64,000 nt of DNA from Alphaproteobacteria bacterium LSUCC0719 (GCA_040839025.1 JBFPJN010000002.1:124001-188000); one strand, 5' to 3'. Shown: positions 25,825 through 35,205, numbered from the stretch's first letter. Translations and numbers: made by a program. Notes: generated by a model not told the origin, from the letters alone.

Positions 25825-25991
25825 TTCCGGGTCGGCAGGATACTTGCCTTTGCCTGTGTGAAACCACATTCTGCGAGTCCCGTCACCGGGCTGCACGTGG
25901 CGGTGAAGACCGCGCCGTGCCGTACCATCATGCCGGACCAGGCCGCCCATGACCCGTCGGGGGACGGCCAGCCGGCACAGGACAGGAGACG

Positions 25992-27275
25992 ATGATGACC
26001 ACCAGCACCCCTATGGACGATCTTGCCGCCCGCGCCCGCGCTGTTCTGCCAGCAGGTGGCTTTGGCAATTTTGACGCAGACATCTTCATCCGCGAGGGGC
26101 ACGGGTCTCGCGTCATCGACGAGAATGGACGCGAATTTATCGACTATCTGATCAGCTCGGGCCCGATGATCCTTGGCCACGGCCATAGGGAAGTGAATGA
26201 TGCCATTCGCGACCAGCTTGACCGTGGCATGACCTTTTTCGCCAACAACAGCGCCGGGCTTGAACTGGCCGAGGAAATCTGTCGCGCTGTCGCCTGTGCC
26301 GAGCAACTTCGTTATGTCAGCACCGGTGGTGAGGCCGACATGTATGCCATGCGGCTGGCCCGCGCCCATACAGGGCGGCCGAAAATCCTGAAATTCGAGG
26401 GGGGATATCATGGCATGTCAGCCGAGGCGCTGATGAGTCTTGCCCCGACAAGGCTGCAGAATTTTCCGAGTCCTGTTCCCGACTCCGCCGGCATCCCCGA
26501 CGCGGTCGGGGATGGCATTCTTGTCGCCCCGTTCAATGACGCGGATTTTGCAACCTCTCTGATCAATGAACATGCCGACGAGATTGCCGGCGTCATTGTC
26601 GAGCCTTTGCAGCGTCTGATCCCGCCGGCGCCCGGCTTTCTGGAAGCCCTTCGCGAGGTGACGTCACAGCATGGTATCGTGCTGATTTTCGACGAGGTGG
26701 TGACAGGGTTCCGCCTTGCTTATGGCGGCGCACAGCAAGCCTATGGCGTAACCCCCGATCTGTGTACGCTTGGCAAGATTATCGGTGGCGGGTTGCCGCT
26801 GGCGGCGATCGCCGGACGCGAGGCGATCATGCGCCATTTCGACAAGGACGCTGTTGGCAGCGATGGATTCACCTTCCAGATCGGAACATTGAGCGGCAAT
26901 CCCCTTGCCGCGGTTGCCGGGTTGAAAACGCTGGAGATCCTGAGGCGTGACAACAGCTATGAAACGCTTTACGCCACCGGCGAGAGGTTGATGGCGGCAC
27001 TGTCGGACCCGCTTGCCGCAAAGGGGATTGCACACCAGATTGTCGGTGCGCCGGTTCTGTTCGACGTGATCTTCACCGCCACACCGGTGCGCAATTACCG
27101 CGACATGCAAACAGGTGATGCCAGGCTTGCCGCCATTTTCAACAATGCCGTCCGCGATCGCGGCATTCTGAAGCCGGGAGCAAAGCTGTATCCGCATCTG
27201 GCCCTGAGCGAGGCTGACCTTCAGGAAACAGAAGCTGCCTTTGCCTATGCCGCCGATCAGGTTGCCGCCGCCTAG
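25992..27275 (+). CDS. class-III aminotransferase, glutamate-1-semialdehyde-aminomutase-like
   Basis: 427 residues. The PLP enzyme pattern includes STGGEADMYAMRLARAHTGR, FEGGYHGM, FDEVVTGFR and the Schiff-base Lys in TLGKIIGGGLP. It is built like glutamate-1-semialdehyde 2,1-aminomutase, but no haem-synthesis genes are near, so it may be one of the many paralogues acting on other amino compounds. Two consecutive ATG codons begin the gene; AGGAG is at 25984-25988, giving the second ATG (25995) better spacing. Confidence 0.85.
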   Translation: MMTTSTPMDDLAARARAVLPAGGFGNFDADIFIREGHGSRVIDENGREFIDYLISSGPMILGHGHREVNDAIRDQLDRGMTFFANNSAGLELAEEICRAVACAEQLRYVSTGGEADMYAMRLARAHTGRPKILKFEGGYHGMSAEALMSLAPTRLQNFPSPVPDSAGIPDAVGDGILVAPFNDADFATSLINEHADEIAGVIVEPLQRLIPPAPGFLEALREVTSQHGIVLIFDEVVTGFRLAYGGAQQAYGVTPDLCTLGKIIGGGLPLAAIAGREAIMRHFDKDAVGSDGFTFQIGTLSGNPLAAVAGLKTLEILRRDNSYETLYATGERLMAALSDPLAAKGIAHQIVGAPVLFDVIFTATPVRNYRDMQTGDARLAAIFNNAVRDRGILKPGAKLYPHLALSEADLQETEAAFAYAADQVAAA

Positions 27276-27296
27276 ATGGCGGGCTAGACTGGTGCG

Positions 27297-27998
27297 ATGT
27301 CGCAGAATACCCCGGCACCGCCTGATAATGTGCGGATCGAGGCAAGCTGGGGTGCCAGGCTTGCCAGCCAGTTTGCCGCGCCGCATATGGCGGCGCTGAG
27401 CGGCTTTCTGCGGACCGAAAAGGCAGCCGGCAAACGCATCTACCCGCCGGGAGGCCAGATTTTCCGCGCGTTCGAGCTGACACCCTTCGACAAGGTCAAG
27501 ATCGTGATCCTCGGTCAGGATCCCTATCACGGGCCTGGACAGGCACATGGGCTGAGCTTTTCCGTGGCAAGGGGGGTACCGCCGCCGCCATCGCTGCGGA
27601 ACATCTATCGCGAGCTTGAGAGCGATCTGGGCATTGCACATCCGGGACACGGCAATCTTGAAAGCTGGGCACGCCAGGGCGTACTGCTTCTCAACAGCTG
27701 TCTGACCGTCGAGGACGGCCGTGCCGGATCACATCAGGGAAAAGGCTGGGAGCCTTTTACCGATGCGGTGATTGCGGCACTGAACCGCGAGCGCGCGCAT
27801 CTTGTCTTCATTCTCTGGGGCCGCAAGGCGCAGGACAAGGGTGCGGTCATCGACCGGGAGCGTCATCTGGTGCTGACAAGCGTTCATCCCTCGCCGCTGT
27901 CGGCCTCGAACGGGTTTTTCGGCAGCCGGCCCTTTTCGGCGGCAAATGCCTGGCTCGAATCCCACGGTGTGACACCGGTGGACTGGACCCCGGCGTGA
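27297..27998 (+). CDS. ung: uracil-DNA glycosylase, family 1
   Basis: 233 residues. The catalytic water-activating motif GQDPYHGPGQAHGL has Asp75, the second motif is LLLNSCLTVE, and the DNA-intercalation loop is HPSPLSAS. These are the invariant features of family-1 UDG. The enzyme removes uracil from DNA as the first step of base-excision repair. It starts 21 nt after the aminotransferase stop. Its own stop directly abuts the stop of the convergent DUF4864 gene. Confidence 0.96.
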   Translation: MSQNTPAPPDNVRIEASWGARLASQFAAPHMAALSGFLRTEKAAGKRIYPPGGQIFRAFELTPFDKVKIVILGQDPYHGPGQAHGLSFSVARGVPPPPSLRNIYRELESDLGIAHPGHGNLESWARQGVLLLNSCLTVEDGRAGSHQGKGWEPFTDAVIAALNRERAHLVFILWGRKAQDKGAVIDRERHLVLTSVHPSPLSASNGFFGSRPFSAANAWLESHGVTPVDWTPA

Positions 27999-28493
27999 TC
28001 AGCTGCCCTGTCCGGCGGGACGAGGCGTCGACACCGCCACAGTCATCCAGCAATTGTCGTATTCACCGCCCTGGACAAGCTCGACCGACCAGCTGAAATA
28101 CAGCACCTGACCAGAGACCGTTTCCATGAAAACGTCGAAATTCGCACGGCTGCCATCACCGGGAACCGGCACGATACGATGGCTGGCATGGTTCAGCATC
28201 TGTCCATAGGCAGGACCCTTGAGCATGCTGGCGAAACGCGGCAATGGGCCGGTCATCGCGCGGTTGCGCGGATGCGCGAAATTCCAGGTCTGCGCAATGC
28301 CGAAATCCGGGACCGGATTGTCGTTGAACTGCAGCGCCTTCATCTGGATGGCGACAACCTCTTCTGGTGCGATCGACGGGTCGGGGACAACAAGGTCGGC
28401 GGCCCGGGCCGCAAGGCCGGGACCAAACAGGCTGGATATCATCAGCCCGGCAAACACAGCCATAACCGGCAGGATGGATTTGATCTTCATCAT
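27999..28493 (-). CDS. DUF4864 domain exported protein
   Basis: 164 residues from the ATG at 28493, preceded by GGGAG. The signal peptide MMKIKSILPVMAVFAGLMIS extends through a hydrophobic stretch, with cleavage expected after AARA. The mature part carries AIQMKALQFND, AQTWNFAHPRNRAMTGPL and FDVFMETVSGQVLYFSWSVELV, characteristic of DUF4864. The function is unknown; a periplasmic or secreted location is inferred from the signal. Confidence 0.78.
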   Translation of the reverse strand: MMKIKSILPVMAVFAGLMISSLFGPGLAARAADLVVPDPSIAPEEVVAIQMKALQFNDNPVPDFGIAQTWNFAHPRNRAMTGPLPRFASMLKGPAYGQMLNHASHRIVPVPGDGSRANFDVFMETVSGQVLYFSWSVELVQGGEYDNCWMTVAVSTPRPAGQGS

Positions 28494-28584
28494 GGCAGAC
28501 TCCCTACTTGTCCCCCTGCATGTATGTCTTGTGTAGATGGGGCCTTGCACCCACATCTGCAATCACGGCGGCGCAGGCCGGATT

Positions 28585-28599
28585 GTGACATCGCGTCAC
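28585..28599. promoter_or_regulatory. palindrome GTGAC-N5-GTCAC
   Basis: A perfect 5-bp inverted repeat with five-base spacer lies in the 133-nt divergent spacer between the DUF4864 and SDR genes. It resembles a regulator operator in shape only. Confidence 0.3.
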
Positions 28600-28626
28600 G
28601 CCATGATGATTGCAGGAGGAAGCTTG

Positions 28627-29376
28627 ATGAATGTCCTGATCCAGGGTGGTGGACGCGGAATCGGTATGGCGCTGGCGGAGCGGGCGCTGGCAGAAGGGGC
28701 GCTGGCAACAGGCGTGGCACGGCTGATCATAACGGCGCGCGACCCCTCGACCTCGGCAGCATATGCGGCACTGGCCTCGGATGATCGTGTCAGCTTCCTG
28801 CCGCTCGATGTGACGGACGATGCCAGCATCACCACGGCCGCGGCGGCCATTGCAGATATGGTTCCACATCTGGATCGCGTGATCTGTACCGCCGGCATCC
28901 TGCAGCAGGGGGACATCAGACCGGAAAAACGGATTGCCGATATAAGACAGGACAATCTGCTTCACCTCTATCGGGTGAATGCGCTGGGGCCGGTGCTTCT
29001 GGCGCGGGAATTATGGCCACTTCTGAAGGGTGATCACAGGCTGCATTACGCCGCCATTTCGGCACGTGTCGGGTCGATCTCGGACAACCGGCTTGGTGGC
29101 TGGTACGCCTATCGGGCCAGCAAGGCGGCGCTGAACCAACTGATGCGGACCCTGTCTGTCGAACTGGCGCGGGCCAACCCGAATGCCTGTGTGGCGACCT
29201 TGCATCCCGGGACCGTCGATACCGCGCTGTCACAGCCCTTTCAGGGGAATGTGCCGGCTGACAAGCTGTTCACGGCAACCCATTCCGCGAGGTGCCTGTG
29301 GCAGGTTCTGGACAGGCTTGGCCCGCAGGATACGGGTCTGCTTCACGCCTATGATGGCAGCGTCATTCCCTATTGA
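28627..29376 (+). CDS. short-chain dehydrogenase (CsgA/C-factor-like SDR)
   Basis: 249 residues from the ATG at 28627, with AGGAGG 7 nt upstream. The cofactor loop reads QGGGRGIG rather than TGxxxGxG. YRASKAALNQLMRTLSVEL supplies the YxxxK motif, and the overall pattern matches C-factor-like SDRs. In other proteobacteria such an SDR often belongs to the light-stress gene set with photolyase, DUF3833 and chalcone-isomerase-like genes, and the same families are encoded from 30 to 34 kb here. Its end overlaps the convergent YciB gene by 14 nt. Confidence 0.8.
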   Translation: MNVLIQGGGRGIGMALAERALAEGALATGVARLIITARDPSTSAAYAALASDDRVSFLPLDVTDDASITTAAAAIADMVPHLDRVICTAGILQQGDIRPEKRIADIRQDNLLHLYRVNALGPVLLARELWPLLKGDHRLHYAAISARVGSISDNRLGGWYAYRASKAALNQLMRTLSVELARANPNACVATLHPGTVDTALSQPFQGNVPADKLFTATHSARCLWQVLDRLGPQDTGLLHAYDGSVIPY

Positions 29377-29938
29377 CGGTGTCACCGGTCCGGTTGCCAT
29401 CCGATGCCGGAAGGCGACCGCGAAGCGTCAACGGAAGCTGGGCAAGCATGAACAGCGCGCTTGCCGGCGCCGCGATGAAAGTCTTGTAGACCACCCATTC
29501 GGCTTCGTCGAAGCCGCGCCAGATGACCTCGTTGGCGACCGCCAGAACCAGAAAGAAACATCCCCAGCGCAGACTCAGCAATCGCCATGTATCCTCGGTC
29601 AGCGAGAACTGACCGGCAAAGAACAGCCGCATCATCGCGCGGCCACGCAGAATGCCGCCAAGAAGCACCGCCGCAAACATGCCGTTGAAGATCGTCGGCT
29701 GGATCTTGATGAAAACGCCATCACCAAGCGCCCAGGCAGCGGCGGTGAAGGCCGCCGACATGACCAGCGAGAACAGCGGAAAGGCCGCAACCCGCCCTTC
29801 ACGCAGCCACGCCACCGCCATCACCAGCCCGCCAATACCGACCGACAATGCCGCCGCCGCGATCAGGCCCAGATATTGATAGCCGACGAAAAATGCCAGC
29901 AATGGCAGAATTTCAACAAAGAAGGCGCCAAGCTTCAT
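29363..29938 (-). CDS. yciB: YciB/IspZ-family inner-membrane protein
   Basis: 191 residues from the ATG at 29938. Five hydrophobic segments, KIQPTIFNGMFAAVLLGG, and WGCFFLVLAVANEVIWR match YciB (septation protein A family). The family is linked to envelope integrity and cell division. The longer open frame to 30040 overlaps the preceding gene and begins with a hydrophilic, Cys/His-rich stretch, so it was not used. It lies at the end of the photolyase operon, 43 nt after the chalcone-isomerase-like gene. Confidence 0.82.
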   Translation of the reverse strand: MKLGAFFVEILPLLAFFVGYQYLGLIAAAALSVGIGGLVMAVAWLREGRVAAFPLFSLVMSAAFTAAAWALGDGVFIKIQPTIFNGMFAAVLLGGILRGRAMMRLFFAGQFSLTEDTWRLLSLRWGCFFLVLAVANEVIWRGFDEAEWVVYKTFIAAPASALFMLAQLPLTLRGRLPASDGNRTGDTVNRE

Positions 29939-29981
29939 GGGGTGACAGCCCGCAGGGCACCGGACATGGCGGCACGCATGA

Positions 29982-30512
29982 TCATTTCGCCTTTCCCAGC
30001 AATGCCGATTGAAAATCGGCATCGCGGACATCTGGCCCAAGCCAGATATCCATCAGGGCGCGGGTGAAGTCGCGATCGTCGATTTCAGCAATGACCCTGC
30101 CCCCGGTGGCAAGCACCAGCCTGCCATCGCCGGTATTGATGAAATCGGCCGACGAGCCCTTTGGCATATCGATGAAAGCCCTGTCCATCAAGGGCTGCCA
30201 GCTTTCAATCACGGCATCGCTTGCCGCGCGCTGGCGTTTCATTTCCTTGACGGTCTGGCTGATGATCCGGTCTTTCTTGCCGTTGATCAGATATGTCAGC
30301 CGCAAGGCATAGGGCGCGTTCCGGTCATACCGGCCCTTGGGGGCAAAAAGCTGTGCATCGTAGATCTTGAAGAACAACACCTGAAAGCGCGCCTGTCCGA
30401 CAAGCCCGGCATCAGGAACATAGTCACGCATCAGCTCGGCGCGCGCCATATGCGGGATGGCGACAAACGCCAGCAAGGCCAGCAGGACATGGCGTCGTGG
30501 CAGCATGGTCAT
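29982..30512 (-). CDS. chalcone-isomerase-like exported protein
   Basis: 176 residues. The signal peptide MTMLPRRHVLLALLAFVAIP ends near MARA. LVGQARFQVLFFKIYDAQLFAP is the chalcone_3 pattern (beta strand with FKIYDA), followed by YLINGKKDRI and a GxVIAEIDDRDFTRALMDIWLG end. Bacterial members are not shown to isomerise chalcones. They recur next to photolyase and DUF3833 genes, as here. GGGAGGTG precedes the start. Confidence 0.78.
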   Translation of the reverse strand: MTMLPRRHVLLALLAFVAIPHMARAELMRDYVPDAGLVGQARFQVLFFKIYDAQLFAPKGRYDRNAPYALRLTYLINGKKDRIISQTVKEMKRQRAASDAVIESWQPLMDRAFIDMPKGSSADFINTGDGRLVLATGGRVIAEIDDRDFTRALMDIWLGPDVRDADFQSALLGKAK

Positions 30513-30544
30513 TCGGTGGCACCTCCCGGCTCGAGAGTCCTTTC

Positions 30545-31177
30545 CTATTGCGGCCAGCTTTCAAGATCAAGTGGCCCGACAGCCGATGCCGCACGACCCC
30601 GCAGAAATACGATTGTCACCGACCCGATCTCGACACCGAACTTGCTGATGAACGCACGGTTGATGGCAACATCCTCGTCCTGCCTGTAGATCCAGTCATC
30701 GAAATGCACCTCGACCGACCGCCCCGACATTTCCAGCACCACGTCATATTCCCAGTTCAGCGCATTGCCGGCAATCCGACCACTTGCGGTACCGCTCACA
30801 TCGGCGGCGCTGCCCTCATAGCGCATATTGCCATCAGCATCGACGCCGCTGCGGCGGATCACCCAGGTACGATCAGCGCGTTCCCCGTCATCATACAGAA
30901 AATCCTCGACCAGGGTCAGCGTGTCACCCTCGACAGTGCCGGTCATATTCACCCGGAACTGGCGGCGCAGATTGCCAAACCTGTCCTCGAAGATGCCATA
31001 GGCAACACTGTCACCGGCAAAGAATGAGGCAAGATCCAGCGGCGGCTGGCGATCGGCAAGTGTGGCCACATCCTTGCGCGTACAGGCTGACAGCCCGGCA
31101 AGAAGGCCGGTCGCCACCAGTATGGTAACCATCATGCCGGCCAGGCGGCGGGCAAGGGACGGTGAAGATCTGGTCAT
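30545..31177 (-). CDS. DUF3833 lipoprotein
   Basis: 210 residues. The N-terminal hydrophobic segment ends in the lipobox LSAC (Cys about 32), so it should be lipid-anchored. LASFFAGDSVAYGIFEDRFGNLRRQFRVNMTG and RVIRR/DFLYDDGERADRTWVI segments match DUF3833. The start overlaps the stop of the Fe-S photolyase gene (ATGA at 31174-31177). The function is unknown; co-occurrence with photolyases suggests an envelope role in light or oxidative stress (inference). Confidence 0.82.
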   Translation of the reverse strand: MTRSSPSLARRLAGMMVTILVATGLLAGLSACTRKDVATLADRQPPLDLASFFAGDSVAYGIFEDRFGNLRRQFRVNMTGTVEGDTLTLVEDFLYDDGERADRTWVIRRSGVDADGNMRYEGSAADVSGTASGRIAGNALNWEYDVVLEMSGRSVEVHFDDWIYRQDEDVAINRAFISKFGVEIGSVTIVFLRGRAASAVGPLDLESWPQ

Positions 31178-32724
31178 GTCGATTTCCTTTCTTCGATCTG
31201 ATCGAGTGCGGCAAGGAAACGCGCCGCATCACCACGGATGTCCGCGACCCGCTCGTCCGCCATGCGATCAAGTGATTTATACATCATCCCGAGCCGCGCA
31301 TTCCCGCCGAGACTATCACGGTTGCGGATCAGGAAATCCCAATAGAGATAGTTGAAGGGGCACGCCCCCTCGCCTGTTTTGCTTGCCACCTTGTACCGGC
31401 AGCTGGCGCAGTAATTGGACATGCGATTGATATAGGCGCCGCCGCCGGCGTAGGGCTTGCTGGCCAGATAACCGCCATCGGCGAACAGCACCATCCCCGA
31501 CACATTCGGCAGCTCGACCCATTCATAGGCATCGGCATAAACGACAAGGTACCACTCATTGACCTGCTGCGGGGCCAGACCCGCCAGCAGCGCGAAATTG
31601 CCGAGGACCATCAGCCGCTGGATGTGGTGGGCATAGGCATAGCGCCGGGTCTGGTCGATCGACTGCGCCATGCAGTTCATGTCGGTATCGCCGGTCCAGT
31701 AGAAATCGGGCAAGCGCCGGTCTGCCGCCAGGAAATTCATCTCGGCATAGTCCGGCATTTTCAACCAGTAGATGCCACGCACAAATTCACGCCAGCCGAG
31801 AATCTGCCGGATGAACCCCTCAACAGCGTTCAGGGGCGCATGTCCCGTGGCCCAGGCCGCTTCGGCGGCCCGAATGGCCTCGACCGGCAGAATCAGCCCG
31901 GCATTCAGATAAAAGCCGATATGGCTGTGATACATCCACGGTTCATCCTCGATCATCGCGTCCTGATAGGTGCCGAACAGCGGCAGCCTTTCCGCAACGA
32001 AATGGTCAAGTACTTCCAGCGCCTGATCGCGTGTCACCGCAAAACCGAAATCCGCCAGATCGCCGAAATGCGACCCGCAGCGGCTCTCTACCAGCGCCAA
32101 TACCTCGTCGGTGATCGAATCTGGTTTGAACAATCGCGGTCCCGGCACCCTCAGCGACAGATCCGGCGGCTCGCGATTGTCGGCGTCATAGTTCCATTTG
32201 CCCCCGACAGGATAACCACCCTCCATCAGAATGTCGTGATGGCGGCGCATCTCGCGATAGAAGAAATCCATCCGAAGCTGTTTGCGTCCGTCCGCCCAGT
32301 CGGCAAAGAAACCCGGCGGGCACAGGAACCTGTCATCGCTGCGAATCTCGACAGCGATGACAAGATCCTCCTGCCAGTTTTTCATCGCGGCCAGCAGCCT
32401 GTATTCCCCCGGTTCGGTGACGATCAGCCTGTCCGGCGCATGACGTGCCACCGCGCGCGAGATTTCACCGCCGATGCTGCCGCTGTTCGCCGGATCATCC
32501 AGCCTTGTATATGCAACCGTGACACCCTCGGCACGAAGCGCCTCGGCAAAATGGCGCATGGCGGAAAACAGAAACGCGATCTTGCGCTTGTGATGGCGGA
32601 CATAGGTGACCTCTTCCATCACCTCGGCCATCAGGACAACATCCTGCGACAGGTCGAGATCGGCAAGACCTGCAAGCCCCCGGCTCAACTGATCCCCCAG
32701 GACAAGTCGCAATGCGCCTGCCAT
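31174..32724 (-). CDS. Fe-S bacterial cryptochrome / (6-4) photolyase, PhrB-like
   Basis: 516 residues. The N-terminal LVLGDQLS and EVTYVRHHKRKIAFLFSAMRHFAEAL are typical of the FeS-BCP (DUF523-type) photolyase class. Four Cys for a 4Fe-4S cluster are visible: one in DMNCMAQ, then YCASC (CxxC) and, 12 residues later, ACPF. That spacing equals the one I recall for Agrobacterium PhrB. The family repairs (6-4) photoproducts using FAD and a lumazine-type antenna. Its start overlaps the CPD photolyase stop by one base, so both repair enzymes should be made from one mRNA. Confidence 0.9.
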   Translation of the reverse strand: MAGALRLVLGDQLSRGLAGLADLDLSQDVVLMAEVMEEVTYVRHHKRKIAFLFSAMRHFAEALRAEGVTVAYTRLDDPANSGSIGGEISRAVARHAPDRLIVTEPGEYRLLAAMKNWQEDLVIAVEIRSDDRFLCPPGFFADWADGRKQLRMDFFYREMRRHHDILMEGGYPVGGKWNYDADNREPPDLSLRVPGPRLFKPDSITDEVLALVESRCGSHFGDLADFGFAVTRDQALEVLDHFVAERLPLFGTYQDAMIEDEPWMYHSHIGFYLNAGLILPVEAIRAAEAAWATGHAPLNAVEGFIRQILGWREFVRGIYWLKMPDYAEMNFLAADRRLPDFYWTGDTDMNCMAQSIDQTRRYAYAHHIQRLMVLGNFALLAGLAPQQVNEWYLVVYADAYEWVELPNVSGMVLFADGGYLASKPYAGGGAYINRMSNYCASCRYKVASKTGEGACPFNYLYWDFLIRNRDSLGGNARLGMMYKSLDRMADERVADIRGDAARFLAALDQIEERKST

Positions 32725-34148
32725 CAGCCGGACCCCTGACGCAGCGCGCTGAAAGCTGCAAGCGCCGCCTCGCGCGACTCCTTGAGATCGACAACGGGTC
32801 GTGGATAGGTTTCACCAAGCCGCACGCCGGCCTCTGCAAGAACGGCCTGCGGCGCTGTCCAGGGCGCGTATAGATATTTTTTCGGAAGCCTTGCAAGTTC
32901 GGGCAGAAACCGGCGCGTATAATCGCCGTCAGGGTCGAATTTCTCGCCCTGTGTCACCGGATTGAAAACCCGGAAATAGGGGGCCGCATCGGCCCCGCAG
33001 CCGGCAATCCACTGCCATGAAGCGCTGTTGCTCGCATGATCCGCATCAACAAGACAATCCCAGAACCAGGCCTCGCCATGATGCCAGTGAAGGCGCAGAT
33101 TCTTGACAAGGAAGGAGCCTGTGACCATCCGCATGCGGTTGTGCATATAGCCTGTCTGCCACAATTCACGCATCGCCGCGTCGACGAACGGAATGCCGGT
33201 GCGGCCCTTCTGCCAGGCCCGCAGCAGACCCGCATCGTCGCGCCAGTCAAACCCGTCAAATTTTGTTTGCAGGTTGCGCCGTTTCAGATCCGGATTGAAA
33301 TAGAGCAGGGAATGCGAAAATTCACGCCAGCCAAGTTCCGAACAGAAATTGTCGACATCGCTTTCCGGCAGGTCGGGGCGGTCGCGCGCCGCATGCCAGA
33401 TCTGATTGACCGAAATCTCGCCCCAATGAATATGCGGTGACAGGCGTGATACGTTCGGCGCCGCCGGCAGGTTGCGGCCATCCTTGTATCCGGCAAGTCC
33501 ATGATCAAGGAATGCCGCCAGACGGTCGCGGGCACCGACTTCGCCAATCTGCCAGTGCGGCGTGAGCATGTCCCCCCAGTCCCTCGCAGGAAGCAGGTCC
33601 AGCGCGGCAATGTCACTGTCCGGCGCGGTGTCGGTTACGGTGATGTCGGGCACAGCCAGGGGCACCCGTGGCGGCGGTGCGGCAAGACAGCCACGCCGGT
33701 AGAAGGGGGTAAAGACCTTGAACGGTGTGCCGTCACCCTTCTTGACCTCCCACGGCTCCCACAGCAGCGCGCCATTATGGCTTTCAGCCTCGATCCCGGC
33801 ATCACCAAGCGCCGTCTTCAGTGCGGTATCACGTTCGATCAACCAGGATTCATAGCTGCGGTTCCAGAATACCGCGCTGGCACCTGTTTTACGGGCCAGC
33901 GCCGGGATCAGCGTCAGCGCGTCACCAGCCGCCACATGGAGCGTGCCACCAAGCGAGTCCTTGAGAGCGGTGAGAGAGTGATGCAGCCACCAGCGGCTGG
34001 CGGCACCCATCCTGTCATCACCCGCATTCACGTCGTCAAGGATATAGACAGGCAGCACCTCGCCCCGCGCCGCCGCAGCGCACAGCCCGGGATTGTCCGC
34101 CAGACGAAGGTCCTGACGAAACCAGAAGATGGACAGCGGGCGCGACAT
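32724..34148 (-). CDS. phrA: deoxyribodipyrimidine photolyase, class I CPD type
   Basis: 474 residues. The antenna domain begins IFWFRQDLRLADNPGL; the FAD domain has YKDGRNLPAAPNVSRLSPHIHWGEIS and the highly conserved WREFSH, MRELWQTGYMHNRMRM and WQWIAGCGADAAPYFRVFNP segments of class I photolyases. It repairs cyclobutane pyrimidine dimers using blue light. It is the first gene of a leftward operon (phrA, Fe-S photolyase, DUF3833, chalcone-isomerase-like, probably yciB). The symbol is by class; phrB is used in E. coli. Confidence 0.92.
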   Translation of the reverse strand: MSRPLSIFWFRQDLRLADNPGLCAAAARGEVLPVYILDDVNAGDDRMGAASRWWLHHSLTALKDSLGGTLHVAAGDALTLIPALARKTGASAVFWNRSYESWLIERDTALKTALGDAGIEAESHNGALLWEPWEVKKGDGTPFKVFTPFYRRGCLAAPPPRVPLAVPDITVTDTAPDSDIAALDLLPARDWGDMLTPHWQIGEVGARDRLAAFLDHGLAGYKDGRNLPAAPNVSRLSPHIHWGEISVNQIWHAARDRPDLPESDVDNFCSELGWREFSHSLLYFNPDLKRRNLQTKFDGFDWRDDAGLLRAWQKGRTGIPFVDAAMRELWQTGYMHNRMRMVTGSFLVKNLRLHWHHGEAWFWDCLVDADHASNSASWQWIAGCGADAAPYFRVFNPVTQGEKFDPDGDYTRRFLPELARLPKKYLYAPWTAPQAVLAEAGVRLGETYPRPVVDLKESREAALAAFSALRQGSG

Positions 34149-34313
34149 TCAGCATCCTTTCCACCACGCAAGACGCGGCGTGTCAGTGCAAACGGCTCCC
34201 CCTCCTTTGCAGATATTCATTGTCCGGATCGCAACATCCGACCGGTCTTAGATCGCGTTGCCGGGGCCAGCTTTCAAGGCCTGAACGGCGCAAAGCGTGA
34301 TAATTCGGATCGC

Positions 34314-35123
34314 TCAGAAAAATACGAAACAGCGTGTCTCGATACTCTGCCGCGGGGCGGCATCGGGCGGTGCTGCCGGATCGGTAAACGCGGTATGAAT
34401 GGTAAATCGGTTCCGCCCGTCAGTGGCCGAATCATAGGTCTTGATCAGCACCGCCTCATCCATCTCCATATCCGGGAAATAGACCCATTCATGCGCCGGG
34501 TTGAACCGCGCCATCTGGATCTGCCCGACACGGTCCTTTGCCTGGCGCGTGACCTCGACAAGATCGCCTGTGGCAAGCGTCCGGCTATCACAGAACGCCA
34601 GCGGGCTGGTTTCGACACGGCCACCAATCGACCGCCAGACATTGATGATTGCGAACCGGCCGGCAAGCAATGTTTCGGCCTCATCCGGCAGAACATCGCG
34701 AAGCCGGCGTTCCGCCGACCAGGGGGTATAGTCATTATGGATCACGGATGACGGCTCGCGCATGACCTGCCGGCGGCGGATCGCGTCACTGGCGGCGCGG
34801 CGCGTGTGATCAAAAATCTCGACCCGGCGCGCGCCCGTGATCTCTGCAACAAGCTGTTTTGCCTCGGCATCATAGATTGTCGCCAGCGCGGCATCATCGT
34901 GAAAATCCGTCATCTCGCTGACATGAGGCACCAGCATGAAACCGGCCGTGTCCAGATCGAACCGCTGTCCCCTGCCATTGTGGATTGCCACCTCACGCAT
35001 GTCATATTGGCCATCGTGGCTGGCGGTGTCGCCGCCAGCCTGCGAGGCGTGATAGACGGCATCCCCATCATCCTCCATTGCCAGATATTGCAATGTGGCG
35101 CGGATCGGCTGCGAATGTGCCAT
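34314..35123 (-). CDS. CmcJ/NvfI/AsaB-like putative oxygenase
   Basis: 269 residues. VIHNDYTPWSAERRLRDVLP (His-x-Asp type motif), AIINVWRSIGG and the terminal SIETRCFVFF match the CmcJ/AsaB-like family related to gibberellin desaturases, for which a 2-oxoglutarate/Fe(II) mechanism is expected. Fungal members and the cephamycin protein CmcJ act in secondary metabolism. The bacterial role here is unknown. It lies just downstream of an amino-acid-type ABC importer on the same strand and opposite a Rieske oxygenase cluster, so oxidation of an imported compound is possible. Confidence 0.7.
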   Translation of the reverse strand: MAHSQPIRATLQYLAMEDDGDAVYHASQAGGDTASHDGQYDMREVAIHNGRGQRFDLDTAGFMLVPHVSEMTDFHDDAALATIYDAEAKQLVAEITGARRVEIFDHTRRAASDAIRRRQVMREPSSVIHNDYTPWSAERRLRDVLPDEAETLLAGRFAIINVWRSIGGRVETSPLAFCDSRTLATGDLVEVTRQAKDRVGQIQMARFNPAHEWVYFPDMEMDEAVLIKTYDSATDGRNRFTIHTAFTDPAAPPDAAPRQSIETRCFVFF

Positions 35124-35205
35124 TATCGGGCCCTCCCTGATCGGTGATGTCAGGTGCTGGCAACAATCATCACAAACAAAATATCAGAAACAAAAGAGCA
35201 GGATG

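Noticed and set aside
25831-25991. Riboswitch in the aminotransferase leader
   Set aside because: Cobalamin, TPP, glycine and SAM-II hallmarks were looked for and not found; only small unremarkable stems are present.
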